DNA of 58,506 bases from contig JBCCMB010000003.1 in the NCBI GenBank assembly GCA_039026555.1, positions 1 through 58,506 of the forward strand, written 5' to 3'. The notes beneath the pieces were generated by a model, which was not told where the DNA came from, did not search any database, and saw only the letters and a program-made list of their open reading frames with translations. Positions 35,066-43,630 of this stretch are shown piece by piece (the first letter of the stretch is position 1; the number at the start of each line of letters is the position of its first letter). The position numbers and the translations under genes were made by a program. Source of the DNA: JBCCMB01 sp039026555. Its GTDB lineage: Bacteria > Pseudomonadota > Alphaproteobacteria > Caulobacterales > Hyphomonadaceae.

Positions 35066-36019
35066 CTAGCGCCTTCCAGGTCCGGTCTTGTCCCCGGTAG
35101 ACACTTCTGAAACGCCGAGTGCGTCCGCCAAGCGAGCGGACGCGCTGCCGGGCCGCTTAGGCTTAGGTTGGCTGGAGGCGGGCGCCCAACCTGATGCTGA
35201 TATGATCTCGAAGCTCGCGCGCACGCGCCCGTCCGGATCGGAAAATCGCTCTTGGTAAAGCGCCATCGCGCGCATCAAAATCGACCGCGTTAAAGGCGGG
35301 GTGTTGCGTAAAGCCGGAGCAGACGTCTCTCCCATGCCTCTTAGATCGTAAAGCAGGTCCAAAGGCGTTTTGTAACGCACCACCAGCGTGTCGGTATCGC
35401 TGACCGGCATCGCAAACCCTGCGCGCTGCAATAGGCTGGCCATATCAAACGTGTCAGCAAAGGGCGAGACTCGCTGCGCGACGCCGCCTCTGATCTCTTC
35501 TTCCGCAGCGAGCAGACATTGGCGCAATTCGGTCAATGTCGCGCCGCCAAAGAGCGCGCCCGCGAATAAGCCGTCGGGCGCTAAAGCGCGACGTATCTGG
35601 ATCAAAGCGCCCGGCAAATCATTCACCCAATGAAGCGACAATGCTGAGACGATAAGATCGAAGCTGTTGTCTTTAAACGGCAGCAATTCCTCGTCTGCGG
35701 CGACCGCTTTTCGCTGTGCGCTCAGATAGGCTGGGCTCAGATCGCTTATATAGATTTCATCAATACGTGCAGACAGGGATGGGTTTGCCTTGAGGCCGCG
35801 CGCTAGCCGTCCGTCGTGAGCGCCTAAATCCAACGCGCGACCGAAAGAGCGCGTTACGTCTCTCACCCGATCGATGATATCTTCCGCTGCGCGCTCTTTT
35901 AAGAAAGAATATTGGTCAAATCCGGCGGCCGCGCGGGATCGGCGACGCTGATGCAGCTTTCGGTCGAACACCGTCGCAATTGTCGATGTTGCGCTTGGGG
36001 AGGGGGGACGCGATGTCAT
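35066..36019 (-). CDS. SAM-dependent methyltransferase-fold protein, BioC/NDUFAF5-like
   Basis: 317 residues. The N-terminus VFDRKLHQRRRSRAAAGFDQ followed by FLKERAAEDIIDR is the pattern of alphaproteobacterial relatives of human NDUFAF5. Rossmann SAM motifs are ALDLGAHDGRL, ISDLSPAYL and PFKDNSFDLIVSALSLHWVN. NDUFAF5 hydroxylates complex I subunit NDUFS7; whether this one hydroxylates NuoB-type subunits or methylates is unknown. Its annotated ATG at 36019 overlaps the comF start by 7 bases; a GTG at 35971 (VFDRK) is the more likely start if the overlap is not real. Gene on the minus strand, divergent from comF. Confidence 0.78.
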   Translation of the reverse strand: MTSRPPSPSATSTIATVFDRKLHQRRRSRAAAGFDQYSFLKERAAEDIIDRVRDVTRSFGRALDLGAHDGRLARGLKANPSLSARIDEIYISDLSPAYLSAQRKAVAADEELLPFKDNSFDLIVSALSLHWVNDLPGALIQIRRALAPDGLFAGALFGGATLTELRQCLLAAEEEIRGGVAQRVSPFADTFDMASLLQRAGFAMPVSDTDTLVVRYKTPLDLLYDLRGMGETSAPALRNTPPLTRSILMRAMALYQERFSDPDGRVRASFEIISASGWAPASSQPKPKRPGSASARLADALGVSEVSTGDKTGPGRR

Positions 36020-36801
36020 GGAGCGAATATGCGCCGCTGGTTCGCGTGCGCAACCAGGTGGCGTGGTTGGCGCGAACGATTAACGGATTGGTTTGGCCGC
36101 CGCGATCTTTGATCACAGGCGAACTCGTCGAAGGACCGGGCCTGATCGAACCTGAGTATTGGCGGATGCTAGACTTTGTGACGGCGCCCTTATGCATACG
36201 CTGCGGCGCCCCCTTTGAGGCCTATTTGGGCGAGGCGGCGGACGCCGATCAATCGTGCGCGGCATGCATCGCAAAGCCGCCAGCTTACGACCGAGCGCGT
36301 GCGGCGCTCGCCTATAGCGACGTGTCGCGCGATCTGATCCTCCCATTGAAGTACGCCGGCCGACGGGACGGTTTAGCATTGATGGCGAGTTGGACGGTGA
36401 ATGCGGGCAAGGAATTGTGCGACGACGCAGAGCTGATTGTTCCAATTCCATTGCACTATACGCGATTGGCGCGGCGCGGTTTTAACCAGGCGGGTTGGCT
36501 CGCGGCGGCGATCTCTCGGCAAACTGGCGTTCCACTCAGTGTGGATGCGCTCAAACGTGTGCGTGCTACGCCGACGCAGGCCGGCAAATCGGCGCGCGGC
36601 CGTCGGCGCAGTGTCGCCGGAGCCTTTTCAGTGAGGCGGCCTAAGCGCGTTAAGGATCGGCGAATACTTCTGGTCGACGATGTGTTTACAACGGGCGCGA
36701 CAGTTGAAGCTTGCGCCAAGGTTTTGCGGCGCGCGGGGGCCGTGTCGGTCGATGTTGTCACAGTGGCGCGCGTTGTAAGGCCGGCGGATGGCCTTATATG
36801 A
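36013..36801 (+). CDS. comF: ComF-family phosphoribosyltransferase-like protein
   Basis: 262 residues from ATG 36013 with AGGGGGG upstream. N-terminal Cys pairs (CIRCGAPF, then CAACIA) form a zinc ribbon, and the C-terminal PRTase signature is LLVDDVFTTGATVEACAKVL. ComF is needed for DNA uptake in competent bacteria, and alphaproteobacterial members often lack competence genes nearby. First gene of a comF-grxC-DUF1178 operon with a 24-base gap to grxC. Confidence 0.92.
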   Translation: MSWSEYAPLVRVRNQVAWLARTINGLVWPPRSLITGELVEGPGLIEPEYWRMLDFVTAPLCIRCGAPFEAYLGEAADADQSCAACIAKPPAYDRARAALAYSDVSRDLILPLKYAGRRDGLALMASWTVNAGKELCDDAELIVPIPLHYTRLARRGFNQAGWLAAAISRQTGVPLSVDALKRVRATPTQAGKSARGRRRSVAGAFSVRRPKRVKDRRILLVDDVFTTGATVEACAKVLRRAGAVSVDVVTVARVVRPADGLI

Positions 36802-36825
36802 CGCTTCTGCAACGGAGTTTGGACA

Positions 36826-37083
36826 ATGGCGAAAGTCACAATCTACACGCGGGGTTTCTGTCCTTATTGCAGCCGCGCGGTCAATTTGTTGAAGACCAAG
36901 GGCGCGAGCTTCGACGAGATTGATGCAGGTATGAACCCGGAGAAAAAGCTTGAAATGGTCGAACGCTCTGGCGGCGGTCGCACTTTCCCGCAGATTTTCG
37001 TCGGCGACATGCATATTGGCGGCTGCGACGACATGATGGCGCTTGATCGCGCCGGCAAGCTGGATCCGCTGCTCGCGGGCTGA
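36826..37083 (+). CDS. grxC: Glutaredoxin 3 (GrxC)
   Basis: 85 residues with the dithiol active site CPYC at about 11-14 (TRGFCPYCSRAV), cis-Pro segment RTFPQIFVGD and GGCDDMMALDR, all typical of GrxC. It reduces disulfides with glutathione in the cytoplasm. Lies between comF and DUF1178, a conserved order in alphaproteobacteria. Confidence 0.95.
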   Translation: MAKVTIYTRGFCPYCSRAVNLLKTKGASFDEIDAGMNPEKKLEMVERSGGGRTFPQIFVGDMHIGGCDDMMALDRAGKLDPLLAG

Positions 37084-37088
37084 CCGAG

Positions 37089-37529
37089 ATGATCAAATAC
37101 GCACTTACCTGTCCGGGCGATCATCAGTTTGAGGCGTGGTTCTCAAACTCCAACGCCTATGACGACCAACGCGCGCGCGGCTTGGTCGAGTGCCCGGTTT
37201 GCGGATCGACTGAAGTATCCAAACAGATCATGGCGCCTGCTGTGCGCCCGTCCGGAGAAAAATCAGGCAAGTCGCCGACCCCTGAAGCTTTAGCGGCGAA
37301 GGTCGCAGGCGAAGTCAGGACCCACATTTCGGAGAATTTCGAATATGTCGGCGGCGGCTTCGCAGACCAAGCGCGCGCCATGTATTATGGCGAACAGGAC
37401 CAACGGCCCGTCTGGGGCGAGACCACGCCGGAAGACGCCAAAGCGCTGCGTGAAGAAGGCGTGCCGGCCTCGCCCTTGCCAAAGCCCTTCGCGCCGACGC
37501 CGCCTAAGGATGAAAGCAAGCTGAACTAG
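37089..37529 (+). CDS. DUF1178 protein
   Basis: 146 residues. The N-terminus IKYALTCPGDHQFEAWFSNS and a CPVCGS metal-type motif near residue 35 define the DUF1178 family. The middle GEVRTHISENFEYVGGGFAD and the FAP ending PLPKPFAPTPPKDES are typical. Function unknown; its conserved partnership with grxC suggests thiol or metal biology. 5 bases after grxC. Confidence 0.88.
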   Translation: MIKYALTCPGDHQFEAWFSNSNAYDDQRARGLVECPVCGSTEVSKQIMAPAVRPSGEKSGKSPTPEALAAKVAGEVRTHISENFEYVGGGFADQARAMYYGEQDQRPVWGETTPEDAKALREEGVPASPLPKPFAPTPPKDESKLN

Positions 37530-37545
37530 GTGTCCCAGCGGCGGA

Positions 37546-38058
37546 TTAGTGTTCGAGCAGCCGAAGCGGGTGTTTGCCCTCCACCACGCCCATAAAGGGC
37601 GGGTAGATCGAATACCCCACCAACGCTTGCAGTTCCGGCGAGAGATCGCGCACCGCGTCCTTGCTGAGTTCAAGCAGATAGTTTTCCTGCTGACGCATAT
37701 GGGCTTCGCAATATTGGTGGGTCACCGCGAAACGCGCCGCGTTTGAGCGATTTTCGCCGCCGCCATGCCAAGTTGTGCCCAAGAAGAAGATAACGGACCC
37801 GGCGCGCACAATTGCGGGGATGGCTTCGGCCGGTTCGCCCTGTCGATCTTCGCCCCATTCATGGCTTTGTGGGATCACAACCGTCGCGCCGTTCTCTTCG
37901 GTGAACTCGTCAATCGCCCAAACCGTGGCGGCGCCTAGCGGCGGCCGAGGACGTGGAATGCGATAGAATCCGTCATCCACGTGCAGCGCCTGCGCTTTCT
38001 CGCCGGGCAAGATATTGATGATTTGGCTTTGGCTCAGCAGGGTAATACCCTCCGGTAC
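37546..38058 (-). pseudogene. 5'-truncated phytanoyl-CoA dioxygenase (PhyH) family gene
   Basis: The frame corresponds to the C-terminal half of a PhyH-type Fe(II)/2-oxoglutarate dioxygenase: ILPGEKAQALHVDDG carries the HxD ligands, and TWHGGGENRSNAARFAVTHQ carries the distal His and Arg. A full gene would be roughly twice as long. No ATG or GTG with a ribosome site opens the frame; the only candidate, TTG at 38010, would skip the first 16 homologous residues. Upstream is the ubiG stop and a GGAGG that precedes no start. It appears to be a remnant lying between convergent DUF1178 and ubiG. Confidence 0.72.
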
Positions 38059-38062
38059 AGGT

Positions 38063-38836
38063 TTATTTCGGTCGGCGCGCGACGATCATGTAGTTCACCA
38101 TGGCGTCAGAGCTTAGCGACCAGCGGTCCAAGAGCGGGTTGAAGCTCACGCCGATCGCTGGATCAGCGTCCAAGCCAGCGCTCGTCACGGCGCGGGCGAC
38201 TTCATCGGGTTTGACGAATTTACCGAACTCGTGCGTGCCGCGCGGCAGCCAGCGCATGACATACTCCGCCCCGACAATGGCGAGCGCAAACGCTTTGGAC
38301 GTCCGATTAATGGTCGCTACGATCATCAACCCGCCCGGCGCCACTAATTGGGCCGTGTCGGACAAGAATAGCTCAGCGTCGGCGACGTGCTCCACAACTT
38401 CCAAATTCAGCACAATGTCGAACGTCGCTTCGCCCGAGGCCCGCAAACCCTCCGCGGTGCCGACGCGATAGTCGATGGAGACGCCTGTCTGCTCGGCATG
38501 CGCCATGGCGGTTTTGATATTTGCTTCTCCGGCGTCGACCGCCGTAACGGACGCGCCCAGCCGGGCCATCGGTTCCGCGACCAATCCGCCGCCGCATCCG
38601 ATATCCAACAATCGAAGGCCTTCAAAGGGTGTCTTAGCGTCGGGATCAAGGCCGAAATGCTGGGTCGCCGTGTCGCGAATAAAGCCCAGGCGGACCGGAT
38701 TGAATTTGTGGAGCGGACGGAATTTGCCCTTCGGATCCCACCATTCCGCCGCCATCGCGCGGAATTTTTCCAACTCTTCCGGATCTATGCTGGGGGAGGC
38801 GGGAGGCGCCTCATTTCGCATCAAAATCTTCGCCAT
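38063..38836 (-). CDS. ubiG: UbiG O-methyltransferase (ubiquinone synthesis)
   Basis: 257 residues. UbiG features: start IDPEELEKFRAMAAEWWDPK (F..A..WWD), FRPLHKFNPVRLGF, SAM motif LLDIGCGGGLVAEPMARLGA and NLEVVEHVADAELFL. It performs both O-methylations in ubiquinone synthesis. Divergent from lysC with a 135-base promoter region. Normal length and all key motifs. Confidence 0.96.
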   Translation of the reverse strand: MAKILMRNEAPPASPSIDPEELEKFRAMAAEWWDPKGKFRPLHKFNPVRLGFIRDTATQHFGLDPDAKTPFEGLRLLDIGCGGGLVAEPMARLGASVTAVDAGEANIKTAMAHAEQTGVSIDYRVGTAEGLRASGEATFDIVLNLEVVEHVADAELFLSDTAQLVAPGGLMIVATINRTSKAFALAIVGAEYVMRWLPRGTHEFGKFVKPDEVARAVTSAGLDADPAIGVSFNPLLDRWSLSSDAMVNYMIVARRPK

Positions 38837-38971
38837 GGCTGCCTCGCGAGCTCAATTCGATTTGCGCGAATGACCGCTCGCGCCTAGAAGGATGTCGGCC
38901 GGAGGGAGCGCCGCGTCAATGCGACGGTCTCTAGGCGCAGGATAAAAACTCCCATTGGACGTCTCAACTGT

Positions 38972-40213
38972 ATGAAACGGACGGTATTGAAGTTCGGCGG
39001 CACGTCTGTCGCGGACCTAGACAGAATTGCGCGCGTCGCCGACATTGTGGCGGAACGCACAAAGGATGGCGGCGGTTTCGCCGTCGTGGTCTCTGCCATG
39101 GCCGGCGAGACCAATAAATTGGTTGGGTATGCGCACGGCGCAGGGGGCGATGATTTGCATGGCGTCGATTTCGACGACGAATATGACGTGGTCGTCTCTT
39201 CCGGCGAACAGGTTACGAGCGGTTTACTGGCGCTCGCATTGCGCCGGCGCGGATTTAAGGCGCGCTCCTGGTTGGGCTGGCAATTGGCGATGAAAACCGA
39301 TGAGGCGCACGCCAAGGCCCGGATTTTGGGCTTTGAGGGCGATGAATTCGCCGACAGCGTAGATGCGGGCGAGATCGCCGTGATCGCAGGCTTTCAAGGC
39401 GTTTACAATCAGCGCATCGCCACGCTAGGACGCGGTGGGTCGGATACCTCCGCCGTGGCGGTCGCCGCAGCGCTGCAAGCCGAAACTTGTGATATCTACA
39501 CCGATGTCGACGGCGTTTACACGACTGACCCGCGTATTGTGAAAGCCGCGCGGAGGATGGATCGCATCTCGTATGAAGAGATGCTGGAATTAGCGTCCTT
39601 GGGCGCAAAAGTGCTGCAAACACGCTCGGTCGAATTGGCGATGAATCATGGCGTGCCCATTCGGGTTTTGTCCAGTTTCGCCGAAGCGGCGGAGCCCAAT
39701 GAGGGCACGTTGGTATGCGATGAGGAAATGATAGTGGAAAAACAAGTCGTCAGCGGCATCGCTTACTCACGCGATGAGGCGAAATTTAGCGTGCTGGGCG
39801 TCGATGATAGCCCGGGCGTGGCGGCCGAATTGTTCGCGGGTCTCGCCGACGCTGGCGTTAATGTCGATATGATCGTCCAGGCGACCGCCAAGTCCGATGG
39901 TCGGCAAAACATCGTGTTTACCGCCCCGGACCGCGACGCCGACGTGGCGCGGCAGGTCATTGAAGGCGCAAAGAGCGCTCTGGCTTATGACGAGCTGGAA
40001 GTGACGCGCGATGTGGCGAAGGTCTCGGTCGTCGGGGTGGGCATGCGCAGCCATGCCGGCGTCGCTAAGACCATGTTCCAGGCCTTGTCCGAAAAAGGCA
40101 TTAATATTCAGGTGATTGCGACCTCGGAGATTAAAATCTCTGTTCTTATTGATGCATCTTACACCGAATTGGCCGTGCGTGCGCTTCATACCGCTTATGG
40201 TTTGGACGCTTAA
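38972..40213 (+). CDS. lysC: Aspartate kinase
   Basis: 413 residues. KFGGTSVADLDRI at 6-18 is the substrate and ATP motif, SSGEQVTSGLLALALRRR follows, and two C-terminal ACT domains lie from about 265 (FSVLGVDDSPGVAAELFAGL) and 345 (VSVVGVGMRSHAGVAKTMFQ). It commits aspartate to lysine, threonine and methionine. ptsP lies 50 bases downstream, a conserved alphaproteobacterial order. Confidence 0.96.
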   Translation: MKRTVLKFGGTSVADLDRIARVADIVAERTKDGGGFAVVVSAMAGETNKLVGYAHGAGGDDLHGVDFDDEYDVVVSSGEQVTSGLLALALRRRGFKARSWLGWQLAMKTDEAHAKARILGFEGDEFADSVDAGEIAVIAGFQGVYNQRIATLGRGGSDTSAVAVAAALQAETCDIYTDVDGVYTTDPRIVKAARRMDRISYEEMLELASLGAKVLQTRSVELAMNHGVPIRVLSSFAEAAEPNEGTLVCDEEMIVEKQVVSGIAYSRDEAKFSVLGVDDSPGVAAELFAGLADAGVNVDMIVQATAKSDGRQNIVFTAPDRDADVARQVIEGAKSALAYDELEVTRDVAKVSVVGVGMRSHAGVAKTMFQALSEKGINIQVIATSEIKISVLIDASYTELAVRALHTAYGLDA

Positions 40214-40262
40214 GCTAGGGAGTTTGTTTGAGCCTGATACGTCGATCTGGAGGTAGGGTCTG

Positions 40263-42515
40263 ATGCCGTTGCGTGCTCAAGGCGGCGGAGCGCGGCTATT
40301 GCTAAGCCGTTTGCGCGCGCTGATGGCGAACCAGGCCGCAGCGCCGGATCGGCTCGATCGCGTCGTCGCGCTGATCGCGAACACGATGGTCGCGGACGTG
40401 TGCTCCATCTATGTCCGCACGGAAGATAAATCCCTCGTTTTGGTCGCCACCGAAGGATTGAAGGCGGAAGCCGTCGGGCGAACCCGCTTGGCGGAAAACG
40501 AAGGCTTGGTCGGCCTCATCGCCGTCAGCGCGCGCGCCAAGAGATTGACCAACGCGCCGACGCATCCGCGGTTTTCCTACAGACCGGAAACGGGCGAAGA
40601 CCCGTATCATGGATTTTTGGGCGTGCCGATCCTGCGCGGCGGCCGTGTTTTGGGCGTGTTGGTGGTCCAAAACCGCACCGAGCGCGCGTATGACGATGAT
40701 GAGATGGAGGCGTTGCAAACCGTCGCCATGGTGCTCGCGGAATTGGTGTCAGCCGACGCCGAAGCGCGCACAGACATTGATGTGCGCGCCAGCCGGCCGG
40801 TTGATTTGCAAGGCCGGAGCTTAAACGACGGGCTCGCAATCGGGCCCGCGCACCTCTACGACCCGATCGTGCCGGCGGCGCGTTTCTTCGCGACTGATTT
40901 GGACGAAGAAGAAACTCGGCTGAACCAGGCGCTGGATGCGCTGCGTCGATCTCTCGACACGATGCTGAGCCGCGAGACGCCAACACTATTCGGCGAAAGT
41001 CGCGAAGTGTTGGAGACCTATCGCCTCTTTGCGCACGACCCCTCATGGGAAGCGCGTTTGGTTGACGCCGTCCGATCAGGCTTAACGGCGGAAGCGGCGG
41101 TGGACCGGGTGCGGCGGGAACATCGGGCGCGATTGGGCAGCGCCCGTGACGTATATCTGCGCGAGCGGCTTCATGATTTGGAGGATCTGGAAAACCGCCT
41201 CTTGCGGCATTTGTCCGGCGATGAGCACGCGGCGTTGAAGCCGGAAAAGGGCGCGGTGCTGGTCGCCAGCCGTCTTGGCCCGGCGGAATTGCTAGAGTAC
41301 CGCAACGCCGGATTGTCCGCCGTGTTGCTGGAGGAGGGCGGGGCGGGCTCGCACGCCGCCATTGTCGCGCGCGCACTTGGCGTTCCAGCCATCGGCGGAT
41401 TAGAGGGCCTGACCGGCCAGGTCGAACATGGCGACCGTCTGATCGTCGACGGCGAGGCGGCGCAAGTTCACATTCGTCCCGACCAAGAATTGGTGACGAA
41501 TTACGATGCGCGCATCGCCTTATCCGGCGAACAGAAAGCGGAATACGCCAGACTAAGAGATTTGCCGGCGCGCACCGCCGACGGCATTGAAATCGACTTG
41601 TCGATCAATGCCGGCCTCTCCTTCGATTTAGACCATATCGAAGAGACCGGGGCGGCGGGCGTCGGTCTGTTTCGCACCGAGTTTCAGTTTATGGCGTCGG
41701 AATCTTTACCGTCGCTGGAAGAACAATCCGAGTTTTACCGCTCCGTCATAGAACGCGCCGACGGAAAGCCCATTGTGTTTCGCACCTTGGATTTGGGCGG
41801 AGATAAAGTCGCGCCCTTTATGGGCGGGGATCGCGAAGAAAATCCCGCTTTGGGCTGGCGCGCTATGCGGATGGCGCTGGATCACCCCTATTTCTTTCGG
41901 CGGCAATTGCGGGCGTTGATCCGTGCGGCGCGACGCGGAACGCTGCGTCTCATGTTTCCGATGGTGGCCTCGGTGGAGGAATTCGACGCTGCGCGCGCCT
42001 TGGTGGACGCAGAGCTGGATTGGGCGGTGAAGTTTGGCCGCGAAGTGCCGGACCAACTCCTCGTCGGCGCCATGGTAGAAACGCCATCCTTGGCTTTTTC
42101 GGTGGCGGCATTGGAAGGCAAAGCGGATTTCCTGTCCGTCGGCACCAATGATTTGATGCAGTTTTTCTTCGCCGCCGATCGCGACAACGCCCGCGTTGCA
42201 ACAAGGTATGATTTGCTCAGCGGGTCCGCCTTGTCCTTGTTGAGCCAAGTGCGTGTTCAGGCGGGCGACGCAAAGATTCCAGTGTCCGTTTGCGGAGAAG
42301 CCGGCGGTCGAACGTTGGAGGCCGCCGTCTTGATCGCGCTCGGCTATCGACAGCTCTCCATGCATGCAGGTCGCATCGGTCCGATTAAGCGAATGATCCG
42401 GTCCTTGGATGTGCAACGTGTGGCGCCGGATGTGCATCGTTTGATGAAATCCGGGCGTCCTGATCTTCGGAACGCTTTGTTAAACATCGCTAAGCAAACT
42501 GGAATCCTGCTGTAG
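40263..42515 (+). CDS. ptsP: PTS enzyme I, nitrogen type (PtsP)
   Basis: 750 residues. N-terminal GAF sensor about 20-165 (DVCSIYVRTEDKSLVLVATE), then the PEP-utilising core: phospho-His in GAGSHAAIVARALGVPAIGG near 370, and the PEP-binding GVGLFRTEFQFM plus MLFP-type MFPMVASVEEFD, with a late VCGEAGGRTLEAAVLIALGY near residue 680-700. It transfers phosphate from PEP to NPr in the regulatory nitrogen PTS. Downstream of lysC in the usual order. Confidence 0.95.
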   Translation: MPLRAQGGGARLLLSRLRALMANQAAAPDRLDRVVALIANTMVADVCSIYVRTEDKSLVLVATEGLKAEAVGRTRLAENEGLVGLIAVSARAKRLTNAPTHPRFSYRPETGEDPYHGFLGVPILRGGRVLGVLVVQNRTERAYDDDEMEALQTVAMVLAELVSADAEARTDIDVRASRPVDLQGRSLNDGLAIGPAHLYDPIVPAARFFATDLDEEETRLNQALDALRRSLDTMLSRETPTLFGESREVLETYRLFAHDPSWEARLVDAVRSGLTAEAAVDRVRREHRARLGSARDVYLRERLHDLEDLENRLLRHLSGDEHAALKPEKGAVLVASRLGPAELLEYRNAGLSAVLLEEGGAGSHAAIVARALGVPAIGGLEGLTGQVEHGDRLIVDGEAAQVHIRPDQELVTNYDARIALSGEQKAEYARLRDLPARTADGIEIDLSINAGLSFDLDHIEETGAAGVGLFRTEFQFMASESLPSLEEQSEFYRSVIERADGKPIVFRTLDLGGDKVAPFMGGDREENPALGWRAMRMALDHPYFFRRQLRALIRAARRGTLRLMFPMVASVEEFDAARALVDAELDWAVKFGREVPDQLLVGAMVETPSLAFSVAALEGKADFLSVGTNDLMQFFFAADRDNARVATRYDLLSGSALSLLSQVRVQAGDAKIPVSVCGEAGGRTLEAAVLIALGYRQLSMHAGRIGPIKRMIRSLDVQRVAPDVHRLMKSGRPDLRNALLNIAKQTGILL

Positions 42516-42611
42516 ATCGTTGCAAAAACTGCGCGCAAGGGTTTAATAATCCACAGCTGGGTGATCGGGGCGCACTAAAGAACCACAGGTTCTGTTGGAA
42601 CGAATGGTACT

Positions 42612-43505
42612 ATGACCGGCGTAGCCAAAGATCAAAGTCCCGCTAAAGGCGAGGGTCCAAGCCCTGCTTCTTCTCCTGTAAATACAGGCGATCAAGCGGT
42701 TGCGACCAGTGAACGGAACGAAGAGTCTCGACAAGTTTTGGCCCCTCATTTGGTTGTTGTAAGTCCGAATGCTGATAATGCGGGTCGTATTGGCCCACGC
42801 TTGCGCGCTGCTCGCGAAGCGATGAGCCTTTCCATCGAAGATGCGGCCAAGGACACGAGGATCAGCAAGGCCTATCTCCACGCGCTTGAGGAAATGAACG
42901 CCACGCGTCTTCCCGGTCCGGCCTATCTCAAAGGTTATTTGCGCACCTACGCTCAGACCGTGGGTTTGGATCCGGAAATGGTGGTGGAACGTTATACCGC
43001 CGAATGCGGCGCGCTCGCCGATCCGGTTAAGACCAGCTACACGCCGCCAAACGCCTCGGGCGCCCGCCTTGCCGCTCCAATGCTGATCGTGATGGCGATC
43101 ACGCTGTTGGTCGGTGGAATTTGGTTCTTCGCGCCGTGGAAAGGCTCTGGTCAAGCGGCCGCAGCCCCCGCTCTGGCGGCGGCGTCTCTTCCGAATGATG
43201 CGCTTAGCCGTCCAACGCTGGGCGTAGCTACGCGCGTGCCGAATTTGTCCTTGATTGCGTCGCGGCGGGCTTGGATGGAAGTGCGCGGCGCGGACGGTAC
43301 GGTGTTTTTGTCCCGTGAACTTGCTCCCGGCGAAGTCTATGCGCCGCGCGTCGGTCATGGCTGGACAGTGACGACGTCTGATGGCGGTGCGTTTGAGTGG
43401 CGCGCGGACGGCAAATCCCTCGGGCCCGTCGCCGGCGATAATGAGCCTGTGTACTCCGCTCGCGTCGACGCCGCTCTGGAACGGGCGATGGAAGCGGCTG
43501 AATAG
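42612..43505 (+). CDS. RodZ-like HTH membrane protein (DUF4115)
   Basis: 297 residues. Residues about 60-125 form an Xre-like HTH (LRAAREAMSLSIEDAAKDTR, ISKAYLHALEEMNATRLPGP), followed by a membrane segment (LIVMAITLLVGGIWFFAP about 162-179) and a periplasmic DUF4115 domain at about 205-290 (WMEVRGADGTVFLSRELAPG). The first 55 residues are disordered. It resembles cytoskeletal RodZ that links MreB to cell shape. It is upstream of ispG, a common order. The gene is followed by a 125-base region before ispG. Confidence 0.85.
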   Translation: MTGVAKDQSPAKGEGPSPASSPVNTGDQAVATSERNEESRQVLAPHLVVVSPNADNAGRIGPRLRAAREAMSLSIEDAAKDTRISKAYLHALEEMNATRLPGPAYLKGYLRTYAQTVGLDPEMVVERYTAECGALADPVKTSYTPPNASGARLAAPMLIVMAITLLVGGIWFFAPWKGSGQAAAAPALAAASLPNDALSRPTLGVATRVPNLSLIASRRAWMEVRGADGTVFLSRELAPGEVYAPRVGHGWTVTTSDGGAFEWRADGKSLGPVAGDNEPVYSARVDAALERAMEAAE

Positions 43506-43630
43506 TCCATAAATCACGCTGCAAATTACGCCACGCGCGTTGCGTTATGCGGCGTTGCGCCCCTTTACCCAGCCCGCCAACTACGCCACATCCCTAATTG
43601 ACGTCGCGCGTGGATGAGGAGCGAAACGCC

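Noticed and set aside
40525..41376. Minus-strand frame of 283 residues
   Set aside because: Antisense to ptsP, with Pro/Arg-rich low-complexity sequence and no ribosome site.
42579..42593. AGAACC-ACA-GGTTCT inverted repeat
   Set aside because: 6-base arms in an intergenic stretch are too short to claim as an operator, and there is no T-run for a terminator.
42543..43517. Long open frame on the minus strand (324 residues)
   Set aside because: It is antisense to the rodZ-like gene, whose HTH, membrane and DUF4115 domains are recognisable. The minus product is Arg-rich with no known motifs, as expected of a shadow in GC-rich DNA.
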